Assembly: GCA_027075555.1 (NCBI GenBank)
Contig: JALTAZ010000130.1
Coordinates: forward strand, 1 to 32,033
From: Micavibrio sp.
GTDB lineage: Bacteria > Pseudomonadota > Alphaproteobacteria > Micavibrionales > Micavibrionaceae
Length of the DNA: 32,033 bases
Reading direction: 5' to 3'
Part shown: positions 19,899-29,886 of the stretch, one piece after another
How positions within the stretch are numbered: position 1 is the stretch's first letter
How the letters are laid out: each line of letters opens with the position of its first letter
Translations under genes and position numbers: made by a program
Notes under the pieces: model-generated
Told to the model about the DNA's origin: nothing
Seen by the model: only the letters and a program-made list of their open reading frames with translations
Database searches by the model: none

Positions 19899-21275
19899 AT
19901 GACAAAGTCAAAGCCCATTGCCGTTGTTATTCTTGCCGCAGGCAAAGGTACGCGTATGAAATCAAAAAAGCCCAAGGTAATGCATGAGCTTTTGGGTTTG
20001 CCAATGATAAATTGGTTGCTTAATACAGTAGAACAACTTGACCCTGAAAGGGTGGTTGTGGTTGTAGGTAAGGGCATGAATGACCTTATTGATACCATAA
20101 AACCTCACAAATATGTTATTCAAAATAAACAACAAGGAACAGGTGATGCATTAAAGGCCGCTCTTCCTGCTTTGAAAGGCTTTTCTGGCGATGTTTTGGT
20201 ATTGCTTGGTGATACTCCGTTAATTGGTGTTTCTACTCTTCGTAATTTAATTTCTACGCGTAATATTGATGCGGTTACTGGTATCTCTGTTTTAGGGGTG
20301 AAAATGCAAAACCCCACGGGATACGGGCGCTTAATTATGGGGCGGAATAATATTTTAAAGGCTATTAGAGAAGAAAAAGATGCAAGCGCTCAGGAAAAGC
20401 AGGAAAATATAGTCAACACCGGAGCTTTTTGTTTGGATTCTCGGCGTATTGAACGCTGGCTTTCTAATTTGAATAATAAAAATGCACAAGGTGAGTATTA
20501 TATAACAGATATACCAGAGCTTGCCGCGCTTGACAAAATCAAAACCAGAGTTGTTATTGCCTCCGATGTTAATGAAGTAATGGGCTGTAATACCCGCATT
20601 GATTTATCAAAATTAGAGCAAGCCGCACAAAACAAAATGCGTGAACATTTCATGATGAATGGCGTTATTATGCAAGACCCTTCTAGTGTTTATTTTCATC
20701 ATGATACGCAAATTGGCGAAGGTACTTTAATAGAGCCAAATGTATATTTCTCCGCTGGTGTTAAGGTTGGCAAAAATACTCATATCAAGGCTTTTTGCCA
20801 TATAGATAATACTGTTATAGGCGATAAAACTACTATAGGACCATTTGCAAGGCTTCGTCCTGGTAGTGAAATAGGCGATGATGTTCGCATTGGGAACTTT
20901 GTTGAGATTAAAAAATCCAAAATAGGGGATCGCAGTAAGATTTCTCATCTAGGTTATGTAGGTGATTGCATTATGGATAGCGATGTTAACTTTAGTTGCG
21001 GGGCTATTACTGTAAATTATGACGGATTTCAAAAGCACCAAACTATAATTGGCAAAGGCGTGATGGTTGGCAGTAATGTTAATCTTGTTGCTCCAGTTAT
21101 TCTTGATGATGGGGCTTTTGTCGCCGCAGGTTCTACTATTACTACTGATGTTCCTGCTGATGCTTTGTCAGTTGAGCGCGGTAGGGCAGAAGTTCGCGCT
21201 GGCTGGGCTGCTTTATATAGAAAACGCAAGGAAAAAGCAAAAAATAATAATAAAGATAAGAAGAAGGAGTCTTGA
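19899..21275 (+). CDS. glmU: Bifunctional N-acetylglucosamine-1-phosphate uridyltransferase / glucosamine-1-phosphate acetyltransferase
   Basis: VILAAGKGTRMKSKKPKVMHELLG...QQGTGDALKAALP; C-terminal left-handed beta-helix (GPFARLRPGSEIGDDVRIGNFVEIKKSKIG). Confidence 0.97.
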   Translation: MTKSKPIAVVILAAGKGTRMKSKKPKVMHELLGLPMINWLLNTVEQLDPERVVVVVGKGMNDLIDTIKPHKYVIQNKQQGTGDALKAALPALKGFSGDVLVLLGDTPLIGVSTLRNLISTRNIDAVTGISVLGVKMQNPTGYGRLIMGRNNILKAIREEKDASAQEKQENIVNTGAFCLDSRRIERWLSNLNNKNAQGEYYITDIPELAALDKIKTRVVIASDVNEVMGCNTRIDLSKLEQAAQNKMREHFMMNGVIMQDPSSVYFHHDTQIGEGTLIEPNVYFSAGVKVGKNTHIKAFCHIDNTVIGDKTTIGPFARLRPGSEIGDDVRIGNFVEIKKSKIGDRSKISHLGYVGDCIMDSDVNFSCGAITVNYDGFQKHQTIIGKGVMVGSNVNLVAPVILDDGAFVAAGSTITTDVPADALSVERGRAEVRAGWAALYRKRKEKAKNNNKDKKKES

Positions 21276-22156
21276 TGTTAAAGTTTTTTGTTATGGTGAT
21301 GTTTATATTATTTACTCCCTCTTCGCTTATGGCATGTTCATGCTCCGCAGATAGTTTTACAGATAATGCAAGCCGGAAAAATATTAAGAAAGCTGCTTTA
21401 ATATTTGAAGGAAAGACTTTGAATATATCAAAAGCTAAAGGAACTTCTAATTTTTCAGAAGTAAATATCAGGGTTGATAGGATTTATAAAGGTGAGGAAC
21501 AAAATAAAACCATATTAGTTTATGCTGATACTAAAACCAGTTGCGGCATATTGCCTTTGCCTTTGAAAAAACAAAAGTTTTTTATGATCTATAGGGTTGA
21601 TAACAGATATATTCTTGCAAGTGGTTGTGGCGCTTATATATCTGATAATGATATGAGTGCACTTAAAAACGGCGATTATTTATATCACCAACCACAAAAA
21701 TTATCTTTTCCTGAAAATTTTAAGAGCCGAAAAGACTTGGATAAGTGGGCAAGTAATACCACTATTGCAGGCGGGAAAATAACAGAAATTCAGTTCAGGG
21801 GAACAACTATTCTTATGGTATCTCGAAAATTTAGTTCCAAGAAAACTATATCTGATTTATCGTTCTATATCATGCAAAAAGGGGGCGGATACCAGCTTGG
21901 TGGTTTATATCCTTATGTGGTTTATGATGAAATAAAGGTAAAACAAACACCGGAAATTTTATCCTTTGTTACAAAAAGCGATGATATTACTTTATTAGAA
22001 ATAGCCCCGTCAGATATTATGGGTAAAACTTGTTCTCAAAAATCAGATTGTAGAGATAAACAATATTGCTTGAAAAATGATTATTTTGATGTAAATGGAT
22101 TGTGTATGCCCTGCCCTGATGATAATGGTCAATATATGCCCATTCAGTGTAAATAG
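21275..22156 (+). CDS. Exported TIMP/NTR-like cysteine-rich protein, putative
   Basis: Signal peptide ending LMA followed by CSC. NTR/TIMP-like core: AALIFEGKTLNI...VNIRVDRIYKGEEQNKTILVYADTKTSCGILPL...FFMIYRVDNRYILASGCGAYIS. ATG overlaps the glmU TGA (TGATG). Confidence 0.6.
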   Translation: MLKFFVMVMFILFTPSSLMACSCSADSFTDNASRKNIKKAALIFEGKTLNISKAKGTSNFSEVNIRVDRIYKGEEQNKTILVYADTKTSCGILPLPLKKQKFFMIYRVDNRYILASGCGAYISDNDMSALKNGDYLYHQPQKLSFPENFKSRKDLDKWASNTTIAGGKITEIQFRGTTILMVSRKFSSKKTISDLSFYIMQKGGGYQLGGLYPYVVYDEIKVKQTPEILSFVTKSDDITLLEIAPSDIMGKTCSQKSDCRDKQYCLKNDYFDVNGLCMPCPDDNGQYMPIQCK

Positions 22157-22266
22157 TTATTACTTATGAAATAATTGGTAAAATTTCGTGATTTGAAATA
22201 ATCCTTGTTATGTCTATGATTTATAAGCTGATATACGTTAATTAAGTGAAAGGCAATAATAAATAA

Positions 22267-24096
22267 ATGTGCGGAATATTTGGAATTATTGGAGAGCAGG
22301 AAGTAGCCCCGCTTTTACTTGAAGGGTTAAAACGTCTTGAATATCGTGGCTATGATTCTGCTGGAATTGCTTGTTTATCAAATGGGCATATTGATCGCCG
22401 GCGTGCTCAGGGAAAGCTACATAATCTTGCCGCAAAATTAGAGGCTGATCCGTTAAAGGGAACGGTTGGTATAGGTCATACGCGCTGGGCAACGCATGGT
22501 CTTCCTAATGAACGCAACGCTCACCCGCATGCTAATGATAAATTGGCGGTTGTGCATAATGGTATAATTGAAAATTATGCTGCACTTAAATCAGAGTTGG
22601 AAGATCAAGGCGCAGTGTTTGAAACAGAAACTGATACCGAGGTTATTGTGCATCTGGTTACGCATTATATGAATGAAGGGTTAAAACCCGTAGATGCAGC
22701 AAATAAAGCTATGGATAGGTTAGATGGCGCTTATGCTCTGGTCATAATTTTTGCGGGACATCATGATTTTATCGTTGGGTGCCGTCATGGCACACCTTTG
22801 GCTATTGGCTATGGTGAGGGTGAGATGTTCATGGCATCGGATTCTTACGCGCTTGCTCCACTTACAAAGCGTATATGTTTTCTTGAAGATGGCGATAGAG
22901 TTATAGTCACGCGTAAAGATATTAAAATTTATAATAAAGATGGTGTCGCAGCAAATCGCAATATCCGCATTACTGAACAATCAGGGGCATCAACTGGAAA
23001 AGGCGAATATCGTCATTATATGCTCAAAGAAATATATGAACAGCCCGCAGTAATTGGTGAAACGCTTAACTCTTATGTAAATGCGGGAACGGGGAAAATA
23101 TCAATTCCTGAAGATGTTCTTGATGGTATAGTTAATGCTCCGCGCCTTACTTTAATTGCTTGTGGCACAGCGTATTATGCGTGCATGGTTGCAAAATATT
23201 GGTTTGAGCAAATAGCACGCATACCATGTGAGATTGATGTTGCAAGCGAGTTTAGATATAGAGAAGCGCCAATGCCTGAAGGGGGTGCAGCAATTTTTAT
23301 ATCTCAATCTGGTGAAACGTTAGATACATTGGAGGCTTTGCGCTATTGTAGATCTCAGGGACAAAAAATAATATCTATTATCAATACTATAGAAAGCACA
23401 ATAGAGCGTGAATCTGATTTTGTGCTTCATACTTTGGCGGGTCCGGAAATTGGCGTTGCATCAACCAAAGCATTCACAACGCAGCTAACAACCCTTGCAT
23501 GCATGATATTAGCAGCAGCCCGCAGCAAAGGGTCAATTGATAAAGAAAAAGAGCATGAAATGGCCGACGCCTTGCGCCACGTACCAACGATTGCTGCGGA
23601 TATGTTGCGGCATGATGAGGCAATACATTCCATAGCAAAAGATGTTGCAGATGCAAGGGACGTGCTTTATCTAGGCCGAGGTAGCTTATACCCAATCGCT
23701 CTAGAGGGAGCTTTGAAACTTAAAGAAATTTCATATATTCACGCAGAAGGTTATGCTTCGGGAGAGATGAAACATGGACCTATTGCTTTAATAGATGACA
23801 ATGTTCCTGTTGTTGTTATTGCACCAGAAAATGATCCATTATTTGAAAAAAATGCCTCTAACATTGCAGAAACAGTGGCTAGAGGCGGTAAGATATTTTT
23901 AATATCAGATGTGAAAGGTGCACATTTGCTTAAAAATCAGACAACATGGAGTGTGTCTATGGGGGCAGTTCACCATTTTGTTGCACCTATTTTATACTCT
24001 ATTCCAGTGCAGCTATTGGCTTATCATGTTGCAGTTCTAAAAGGTACAGATGTAGATCAGCCACGCAACTTGGCAAAATCGGTTACAGTTGAATAG
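22267..24096 (+). CDS. glmS: Glutamine--fructose-6-phosphate aminotransferase (isomerizing)
   Basis: MCGIFGIIG N-terminal nucleophile Cys, GHTRWATHG, SQSGETLDT, STKAFTTQ, C-terminal DQPRNLAKSVTVE. Confidence 0.98.
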   Translation: MCGIFGIIGEQEVAPLLLEGLKRLEYRGYDSAGIACLSNGHIDRRRAQGKLHNLAAKLEADPLKGTVGIGHTRWATHGLPNERNAHPHANDKLAVVHNGIIENYAALKSELEDQGAVFETETDTEVIVHLVTHYMNEGLKPVDAANKAMDRLDGAYALVIIFAGHHDFIVGCRHGTPLAIGYGEGEMFMASDSYALAPLTKRICFLEDGDRVIVTRKDIKIYNKDGVAANRNIRITEQSGASTGKGEYRHYMLKEIYEQPAVIGETLNSYVNAGTGKISIPEDVLDGIVNAPRLTLIACGTAYYACMVAKYWFEQIARIPCEIDVASEFRYREAPMPEGGAAIFISQSGETLDTLEALRYCRSQGQKIISIINTIESTIERESDFVLHTLAGPEIGVASTKAFTTQLTTLACMILAAARSKGSIDKEKEHEMADALRHVPTIAADMLRHDEAIHSIAKDVADARDVLYLGRGSLYPIALEGALKLKEISYIHAEGYASGEMKHGPIALIDDNVPVVVIAPENDPLFEKNASNIAETVARGGKIFLISDVKGAHLLKNQTTWSVSMGAVHHFVAPILYSIPVQLLAYHVAVLKGTDVDQPRNLAKSVTVE

Positions 24097-24119
24097 CTTA
24101 TTATCCTAGGATTATTGTA

Positions 24120-24887
24120 ATGAAGGATATAAACGGCAAAGTTATATGGATTATCGGTTGTAGCAGTGGTATCGGTTTTGCGTTAGCCAAAGAGTTATCA
24201 GAATTGGGGGCTATTTTAATTTTATCAGCCCGTAGGGAAAATAAGTTAGAAGATTTAAATAATAATCTTGGAGGAAATCATCTTGTTTGTCCAGTAGATG
24301 TTGAAAGCCATAAATCACTTATTAATGCCGTAAATATTATAAAGGAAATTTATCCAAATATTGATAGCGCAATTTTTTTGCCAGCTATATACCTGCCTCA
24401 CGATGGAAATAAGAAGGATATAAAAATCATTCATAAAATGTTAAGTGTTAATATCGGCGGGGCTTTTAATATGGTTGATGTCCTTTTGCCCATATTTGAA
24501 AAGCAAAAATTTGGTCAGATTATTTTATGCGCTTCTGTTGCAGGTTATAGAGGATTACCTATGGGACAGCCTTATTGCGCTAGTAAAGCGGCAATTATTA
24601 GCTATGCTGAGAGTTTAAAAACAGAACTAGAACATAAAAATATTGATGTTAAAGTAATAAATCCTGGTTTTGTTAGGACGCCGCTAACTGATAAGAATGA
24701 TTTTCCTATGCCAATGATAATAGAGCCTGACATTGCTGCAAAAGCAATTATAAGAGGGATAAAATCAAGGGTATTTGAAATTCATTTTCCTAAGAAATTT
24801 ACCTATATAATGAAAATTTTGCACATATTGCCCGCTCCGTTATATTTCTTTATAATGAGAATCATTCAAAAATTTATTAAAAAGTAA
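24120..24887 (+). CDS. Short-chain dehydrogenase/reductase family oxidoreductase
   Basis: GCSSGIGFALAKELSE cofactor motif, SVAGYRGLPMGQPYCASKAAI (YxxxK), NPGFVRTPLT. Confidence 0.92.
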   Translation: MKDINGKVIWIIGCSSGIGFALAKELSELGAILILSARRENKLEDLNNNLGGNHLVCPVDVESHKSLINAVNIIKEIYPNIDSAIFLPAIYLPHDGNKKDIKIIHKMLSVNIGGAFNMVDVLLPIFEKQKFGQIILCASVAGYRGLPMGQPYCASKAAIISYAESLKTELEHKNIDVKVINPGFVRTPLTDKNDFPMPMIIEPDIAAKAIIRGIKSRVFEIHFPKKFTYIMKILHILPAPLYFFIMRIIQKFIKK

Positions 24888-24915
24888 TTTTGCGTTTCTT
24901 AATTACTCCAAAGAA

Positions 24916-24945
24916 AAATGCTGGGTAAATATTTACCTAGCATTT
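24916..24945. terminator. Bidirectional terminator-like hairpin between convergent genes
   Basis: AAATGCT-g-GGTAAATATTTACC-t-AGCATTT near-palindrome between the SDR (+) and PEP-CTERM-like (-) genes. Confidence 0.65.
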
Positions 24946-24973
24946 AAATCTTTATTAAACTTATGTAATATAG

Positions 24974-25630
24974 CTAAGCTATCATAGCTACTCTATCTTC
25001 TTGCTTAGATTTTCTTTTGCGATATCCAACAAGAACTGCAAGGCTAATAACAAACATCGGCAAAGCAGCAGGAACAGGAACTGCTGAAACTTCGTAAGAT
25101 ATAGAAAAGTTCTTAGACCCTATTACAGTTCCTAGGAAAGTTGAAACAAAATCCAACGTTCCTGCAGATAGGTTTTTGATAATTGTTGTACCTGTTTGTG
25201 ATCCTTGTATCTCTGCGCTAGCAAACGCAAGAGCCGTAGAGGCAGAGCCATCAACACTACCCTCAGCAGCGGAAAAATTAGAGCCAACACCGTCAACACC
25301 AACCGCAAAACCTTCAAAAAGCTGCCCGCCATTTTCATATGAATAATCAGAAGTAGCAGATAAAAGTGCAGGGGTTCCAATATTACCATCAAAATTATAG
25401 CTAAATGTAACCATACCACCAGTTGGAAGAGTTCCATTTATTACATTTAGCACAGTATCACCAATTATAGATGCCCCAGTAATTGTACCTGTTTGCCCAA
25501 TAACAAGAGGATCTGGTGACATATTCACATATGGGCCTGTAAAATCGACACCAACCGCAGAAGCAGGCTTTGCCCCTATAACCGATACAAATATCATACC
25601 CGCAACCATCAAAAGATTTTGAATCTTCAT
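24974..25630 (-). CDS. PEP-CTERM-type (VPxPA variant) sorting-domain protein, likely exosortase substrate
   Basis: N-terminal signal peptide (MKIQNLLMVAGMIFVSVIGAKPASA). C-terminal tripartite signal VPVPAALPMFVISLAVLVGYRKRK. Start trimmed to MKIQ. Confidence 0.85.
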   Translation of the reverse strand: MKIQNLLMVAGMIFVSVIGAKPASAVGVDFTGPYVNMSPDPLVIGQTGTITGASIIGDTVLNVINGTLPTGGMVTFSYNFDGNIGTPALLSATSDYSYENGGQLFEGFAVGVDGVGSNFSAAEGSVDGSASTALAFASAEIQGSQTGTTIIKNLSAGTLDFVSTFLGTVIGSKNFSISYEVSAVPVPAALPMFVISLAVLVGYRKRKSKQEDRVAMIA

Positions 25631-25826
25631 TTCTTTATCCTCAATCAAAATAACCTATTAAGCTAGTGGTCTATCATAGGTAAAATATAAGCGCAATCAA
25701 TATTTCAATAAATCTTTATATATCTATAAGGACGTTGGTAATTAAATTTATGGGTTCTGGTAAAATATATAATAATGATCTATATGATACATCAAATTAA
25801 ACAATGATAATATTTATGGAGATCTC

Positions 25827-28220
25827 ATGACATTGCGTAGGTTTTGGCTTATCACTATAAGCGTAATGATCAGCTTTACTCTTGTTGCTTGTAACTCGCC
25901 AGAGGAAAAAGAGAAGAAATATATAAGCCGTGGCGATAGTTTTTTTGAACAACAAGACTATATTAAGGCTCGCCTTGAATATCGCAATGCTGCTCGTATA
26001 TCTCCTGCTGATCCTGAGATATTACATAAGCTAGGTCTTGTAGATGAAATGCAAGGAAATATAGGAAGTGCATTAAAAGCCTATTTAGTAGCAGAGCAAC
26101 AAGACCCCAATTTTATTCCCGCAGTTATAAGGTTATCTCAGTTCTATTTAACAGTAGGGCAATATGATCAGGTAGAAAAACGTATTGATCATGTTTTATC
26201 GATTGATCCTAAAAACTCCACGGCTCATGCTTTAAAAGCATCACTTTTACTTAAAAATAAGAAATTTGATGAAGCCAAAGCAGAAGTCGAAGCCGCTCTT
26301 AAACTTGATTCAAAAAATATAGTTGCATTCTCTGTTCTTGCGGGCATTTACCTAGCCCTTGAAAAATATGATAAAGCCATAAAAACTCTAGATAGGGGGA
26401 TAGAGCGCAACCCCAAGGATTTATCGTTATTATTGCTTAAAGCGGCAGTATATTCCGAAGCTAGAAATTATTCTAAGGTGATTGATACCTATAAGTCAGT
26501 ATTCAAGCTTAGACCTGATGATATAACTATGCGTTTTGACCTTGCTGAAATATTATCTAAGGAAGGATATGAGAAAGAAGCGGAGCAGGTTCTTAGAGAT
26601 ACTGTTAAAAAATTTCCTGATAATATATTAGCTAAGCGCAAGCTTTCATTGGCAATGGAGAAATGGGCAGGAATATCACAAGCGGAAAAAGAAATCCGTT
26701 CTTATATAGAAAAAAGCCCAGATCAGAAAATTTTATATTTATGGTTGGCTGACTTGTATATAAGGGGCGATCTTGCTGATAAAGCTATTCAAACATTAGA
26801 AAATGTTATTAGTGCCAATGTAGATGAAGGTATTAGCCTTAATGCTAGTACGTCTTTGGCTGGAATAAAATTAAATCAAGGTGACGCGGCCTTTGCATCA
26901 AAACTGATTGCTGAGGTTTTGGCTAAAGATATAAATAACAAAGAAGCCCTTTTTGTTCGTGCCAGTTTGGCATTTTCTCAAGGTGATTATCAGAGCGCAG
27001 TATCTGATCTAAGGACGATAATACGTGATAACCCGAAAGACACAAAGGCCTTTCGTATTTTAGCAGAAGCATTTATAATCCAAGGATATAACGACCTTGC
27101 CATAGATACGCTACAGCAATCAATTGAAGCTGATCCTACAAATTTAACAACTTATATTCGTTTAGCGCAGCTATATATATTAAGAAAGGATATAGAGCGT
27201 GCACGTGAAATCTTATCTATGGTAACAAAAACTGATCCTAAAAACCTAATAGGCTGGGAGAGTATGGCGCGATTGGCAATTAAAGAACAGGATTGGAAAA
27301 GTGCTAATTATGCTATAGAAAGGCTTTCATCTATAGATGCTAAAGATAGCCTTATATTATTTTTACGTGGGCAAATTAAGGAGGCTCAAGGCGATAAGAA
27401 AGAAGCGATGAGAATTTATAAGCAAGTTATAGATAAAAACCCTTCATCATCTTTATCAGAACATGCATTATCTGCGCTGCTATTGATTGCTGAGGAGCTT
27501 AACCAGCTATCAGAGATTTCTAAATATATAGATTCTCTTGATACTAAAACGGCAACTATTCCAACCGTAAGTGGTAAGTTATTACTTATGCTTGGCAAAA
27601 CAAATGAGGCTATATCTGCTTTTAACAGGGCTATAAAAAGCAGTCCTAGTACACAATTGCCATATATTTATTTGGCAAAAATATATATTAGAAATGGTGA
27701 TCTTGATAAAGCTATAGAAATATTGAAACAGGCAAGTAAAGCCATTCCTACAGAAATAAATGCTTTGATGATGATGGCAGATGTCTTTTCTAAGCAAGGT
27801 CAAATTGCGAAGGCTATCAATATATATAATAGACTTTTATCAGAAAATCCTGAACTTGATGCCGCGGCAAATAATTTGGCTCAGCTTATCGCCGATTATC
27901 AAAGCGATGATAAAAAGGCTATGGCAAAAGCTAAGATAGCCGCAGAGCGTTTTATTACTTCTGATAATCCATATTATTTAGATACTTTGGGCTGGGTTTA
28001 TACTCGTCAGGGAAATTACGCACAAGCCAAGCCAATTTTAGAGCGTTCACTATTCCTTGTGGATTTTCCTCTACCGCAAATGCAATATCATTATGGGTAT
28101 TTGCTTTTTAAAATGGGTGATCTTGATAAAGCTATAGAAATATTGCAAGAAGCAGCAAAAGGAAATGATAAATACCCTGCCTTTAATGAGGCTAAAAACC
28201 TACTTAATAGAATTAAATAA
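25827..28220 (+). CDS. prsT: PEP-CTERM system TPR-repeat lipoprotein (PrsT-like)
   Basis: Lipoprotein signal (LVACNSPEEKEKKYISRGDSFFEQQDYIKARLEYRNAARISPADPE), about 20 TPR units over 797 aa, adjacent to the exosortase. Confidence 0.85.
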   Translation: MTLRRFWLITISVMISFTLVACNSPEEKEKKYISRGDSFFEQQDYIKARLEYRNAARISPADPEILHKLGLVDEMQGNIGSALKAYLVAEQQDPNFIPAVIRLSQFYLTVGQYDQVEKRIDHVLSIDPKNSTAHALKASLLLKNKKFDEAKAEVEAALKLDSKNIVAFSVLAGIYLALEKYDKAIKTLDRGIERNPKDLSLLLLKAAVYSEARNYSKVIDTYKSVFKLRPDDITMRFDLAEILSKEGYEKEAEQVLRDTVKKFPDNILAKRKLSLAMEKWAGISQAEKEIRSYIEKSPDQKILYLWLADLYIRGDLADKAIQTLENVISANVDEGISLNASTSLAGIKLNQGDAAFASKLIAEVLAKDINNKEALFVRASLAFSQGDYQSAVSDLRTIIRDNPKDTKAFRILAEAFIIQGYNDLAIDTLQQSIEADPTNLTTYIRLAQLYILRKDIERAREILSMVTKTDPKNLIGWESMARLAIKEQDWKSANYAIERLSSIDAKDSLILFLRGQIKEAQGDKKEAMRIYKQVIDKNPSSSLSEHALSALLLIAEELNQLSEISKYIDSLDTKTATIPTVSGKLLLMLGKTNEAISAFNRAIKSSPSTQLPYIYLAKIYIRNGDLDKAIEILKQASKAIPTEINALMMMADVFSKQGQIAKAINIYNRLLSENPELDAAANNLAQLIADYQSDDKKAMAKAKIAAERFITSDNPYYLDTLGWVYTRQGNYAQAKPILERSLFLVDFPLPQMQYHYGYLLFKMGDLDKAIEILQEAAKGNDKYPAFNEAKNLLNRIK

Positions 28221-28226
28221 CTATGA

Positions 28227-29759
28227 TTATTGAGGGATATATTGCCTGATTTTAGGATATGCTGCTTTTATAAGGCTTTTTATTCTTTTATCTGCTTTAT
28301 CTACGTTTTCATAGTCCAATATAGGGGTGGTTAAGCGCACTAATGCACCGTCAGTACGTTGTTTGGTTATTGAATCAACTAAAAGATACCATTTTGCTCC
28401 ATATTGATCATTGATAATACGTCCGCGTTGATCAAACCAATAATACATAAGAAGCGACTGGTCATCTTTGTCAATAACCATACGTGTTACAGGAATTGAT
28501 TGGTTTTCCAGATCAACGGGAATTACTTCACGCTTTGTGATTTTCCAGCCGCCTCCAGGCAGGCAATTAGAAGGTGAGTGCGCAGAAGTTCCAACGCGTT
28601 GAGAGTTATAATATGCTATATACAAGTTTACAGGCTCTTGATCTTGGCTTTTCTTATAATCAGCGATGAAATAATCGCTGAGTTTAAGTGTTTTTAATAT
28701 ATTAGGTTCAAGTTGGCTTTGTCTACCATGCCAATCTCCTAGGTTTAGTGGAAAAAAAGCAAATTGTGGGTGCGACGGTGTAATCTCTTTCCGGTCATTT
28801 ATATCATAGATTATTGTAAATAATGATAGCATTATAGTTATTACAAAAATTATGATCGATGGAGCTTTGAGTTTAGGCTTTCCTGTAATAATAGAACCAG
28901 AAGCAAGCCCGATATATTCATGGCGCAAGCGACCCTTATTAGAACCTATATTAGTTAATATCCAGACTTCTATCATCAAAATTGCAACGCATATGGCAAA
29001 AATCATCCAGCCCTCAAGGTCATGTATTAGACCTTCTGCCATTTCACTTCCACCCCAATTAACCAATATACCGACAATGGCAATACGAAGCGAGTTCATG
29101 ACAATAGTTATCGGGATAGCAGATAGGAATATAACAACGCGTTTCCACATTTTATCATCTAATAAAAAAGCAATAAGAAAGCTAAAGCTCATAAGTGGGA
29201 ATAGATAACGCAGACCGCTACATGCTTCTACTACTTGCAGCTTTTGAGTTCCTAAATCTATTATATTACCATCTTGAAAAACCGATATTCCAAATGTTTG
29301 TAACATAAAGACCCCTAGGGAAGATGATATAAGCTGTAGCTCTGCGGAAAGCTCCATATAAATGAGCTTTGGCAGGGGAATAGCAAAGATTAGATATATA
29401 AATGCAGGGGTTAGATTAATTGCAAACCCTAGCCCAAAAAATGATATTGTTATACCTATAAGCGCGATTACAAAACCGTAATATGAAGGCGTTGCAAAGG
29501 CTGATAGCTGAGATATTATCAATAATAAAAATCCTACAATAACCAGCGGAAGTCCAAGCCACGATGGCTTTGTCTTGGGTTTTTTCTCGGTAAGAATATG
29601 CCAGCCAATAAGTACAGATAAAAATGGAATAATGTATCCGTGGCTATATTCTTTTGTGTTCCATGCTTCTAAGAGTCCTTTTAAACTAGGGAAAAATCCT
29701 GCCAATACCAATATTAAGCTAATGGTAAATATAGACCAAAATATAGTTTGTGTTTTCAT
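28227..29759 (-). CDS. xrtD: Exosortase-EpsI fusion (XrtD-type, VPLPA-CTERM-associated)
   Basis: Multi-TM N-terminal part with catalytic-type VEACSGLRYLFP, MNSLRIAIVGIL and LIHDLEGW (Cys/Arg/His). C-terminal EpsI domain (FPLNLGDWHG...HSPSNCLPGGGWKI). XrtD subtype inferred from the fusion and the VPxPA substrate. Confidence 0.85.
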   Translation of the reverse strand: MKTQTIFWSIFTISLILVLAGFFPSLKGLLEAWNTKEYSHGYIIPFLSVLIGWHILTEKKPKTKPSWLGLPLVIVGFLLLIISQLSAFATPSYYGFVIALIGITISFFGLGFAINLTPAFIYLIFAIPLPKLIYMELSAELQLISSSLGVFMLQTFGISVFQDGNIIDLGTQKLQVVEACSGLRYLFPLMSFSFLIAFLLDDKMWKRVVIFLSAIPITIVMNSLRIAIVGILVNWGGSEMAEGLIHDLEGWMIFAICVAILMIEVWILTNIGSNKGRLRHEYIGLASGSIITGKPKLKAPSIIIFVITIMLSLFTIIYDINDRKEITPSHPQFAFFPLNLGDWHGRQSQLEPNILKTLKLSDYFIADYKKSQDQEPVNLYIAYYNSQRVGTSAHSPSNCLPGGGWKITKREVIPVDLENQSIPVTRMVIDKDDQSLLMYYWFDQRGRIINDQYGAKWYLLVDSITKQRTDGALVRLTTPILDYENVDKADKRIKSLIKAAYPKIRQYIPQ

Positions 29760-29886
29760 CAGTAGGCTTGCATTTCAAATAAATAGGACTTAATAAAGGC
29801 AGACACTAAATGACCCGTCCTAACAATGCAAGAACGTTGATTTGGTTGTTTGTAACAAGGCTTAGTAATGTAAGGTAAATAGCAAG

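Noticed and set aside
22157-22266. Possible glmS riboswitch/ribozyme upstream of glmS
   Set aside because: Intergenic region is only about 110 nt of AT-rich sequence with no recognisable ribozyme-like core; glmS ribozymes are mainly from Gram-positives.
22286-23695. Antisense ORFs in glmS (22286..22492, 22720..22980, 23427..23695)
   Set aside because: Embedded in a highly conserved gene, no family similarity; chance ORFs.
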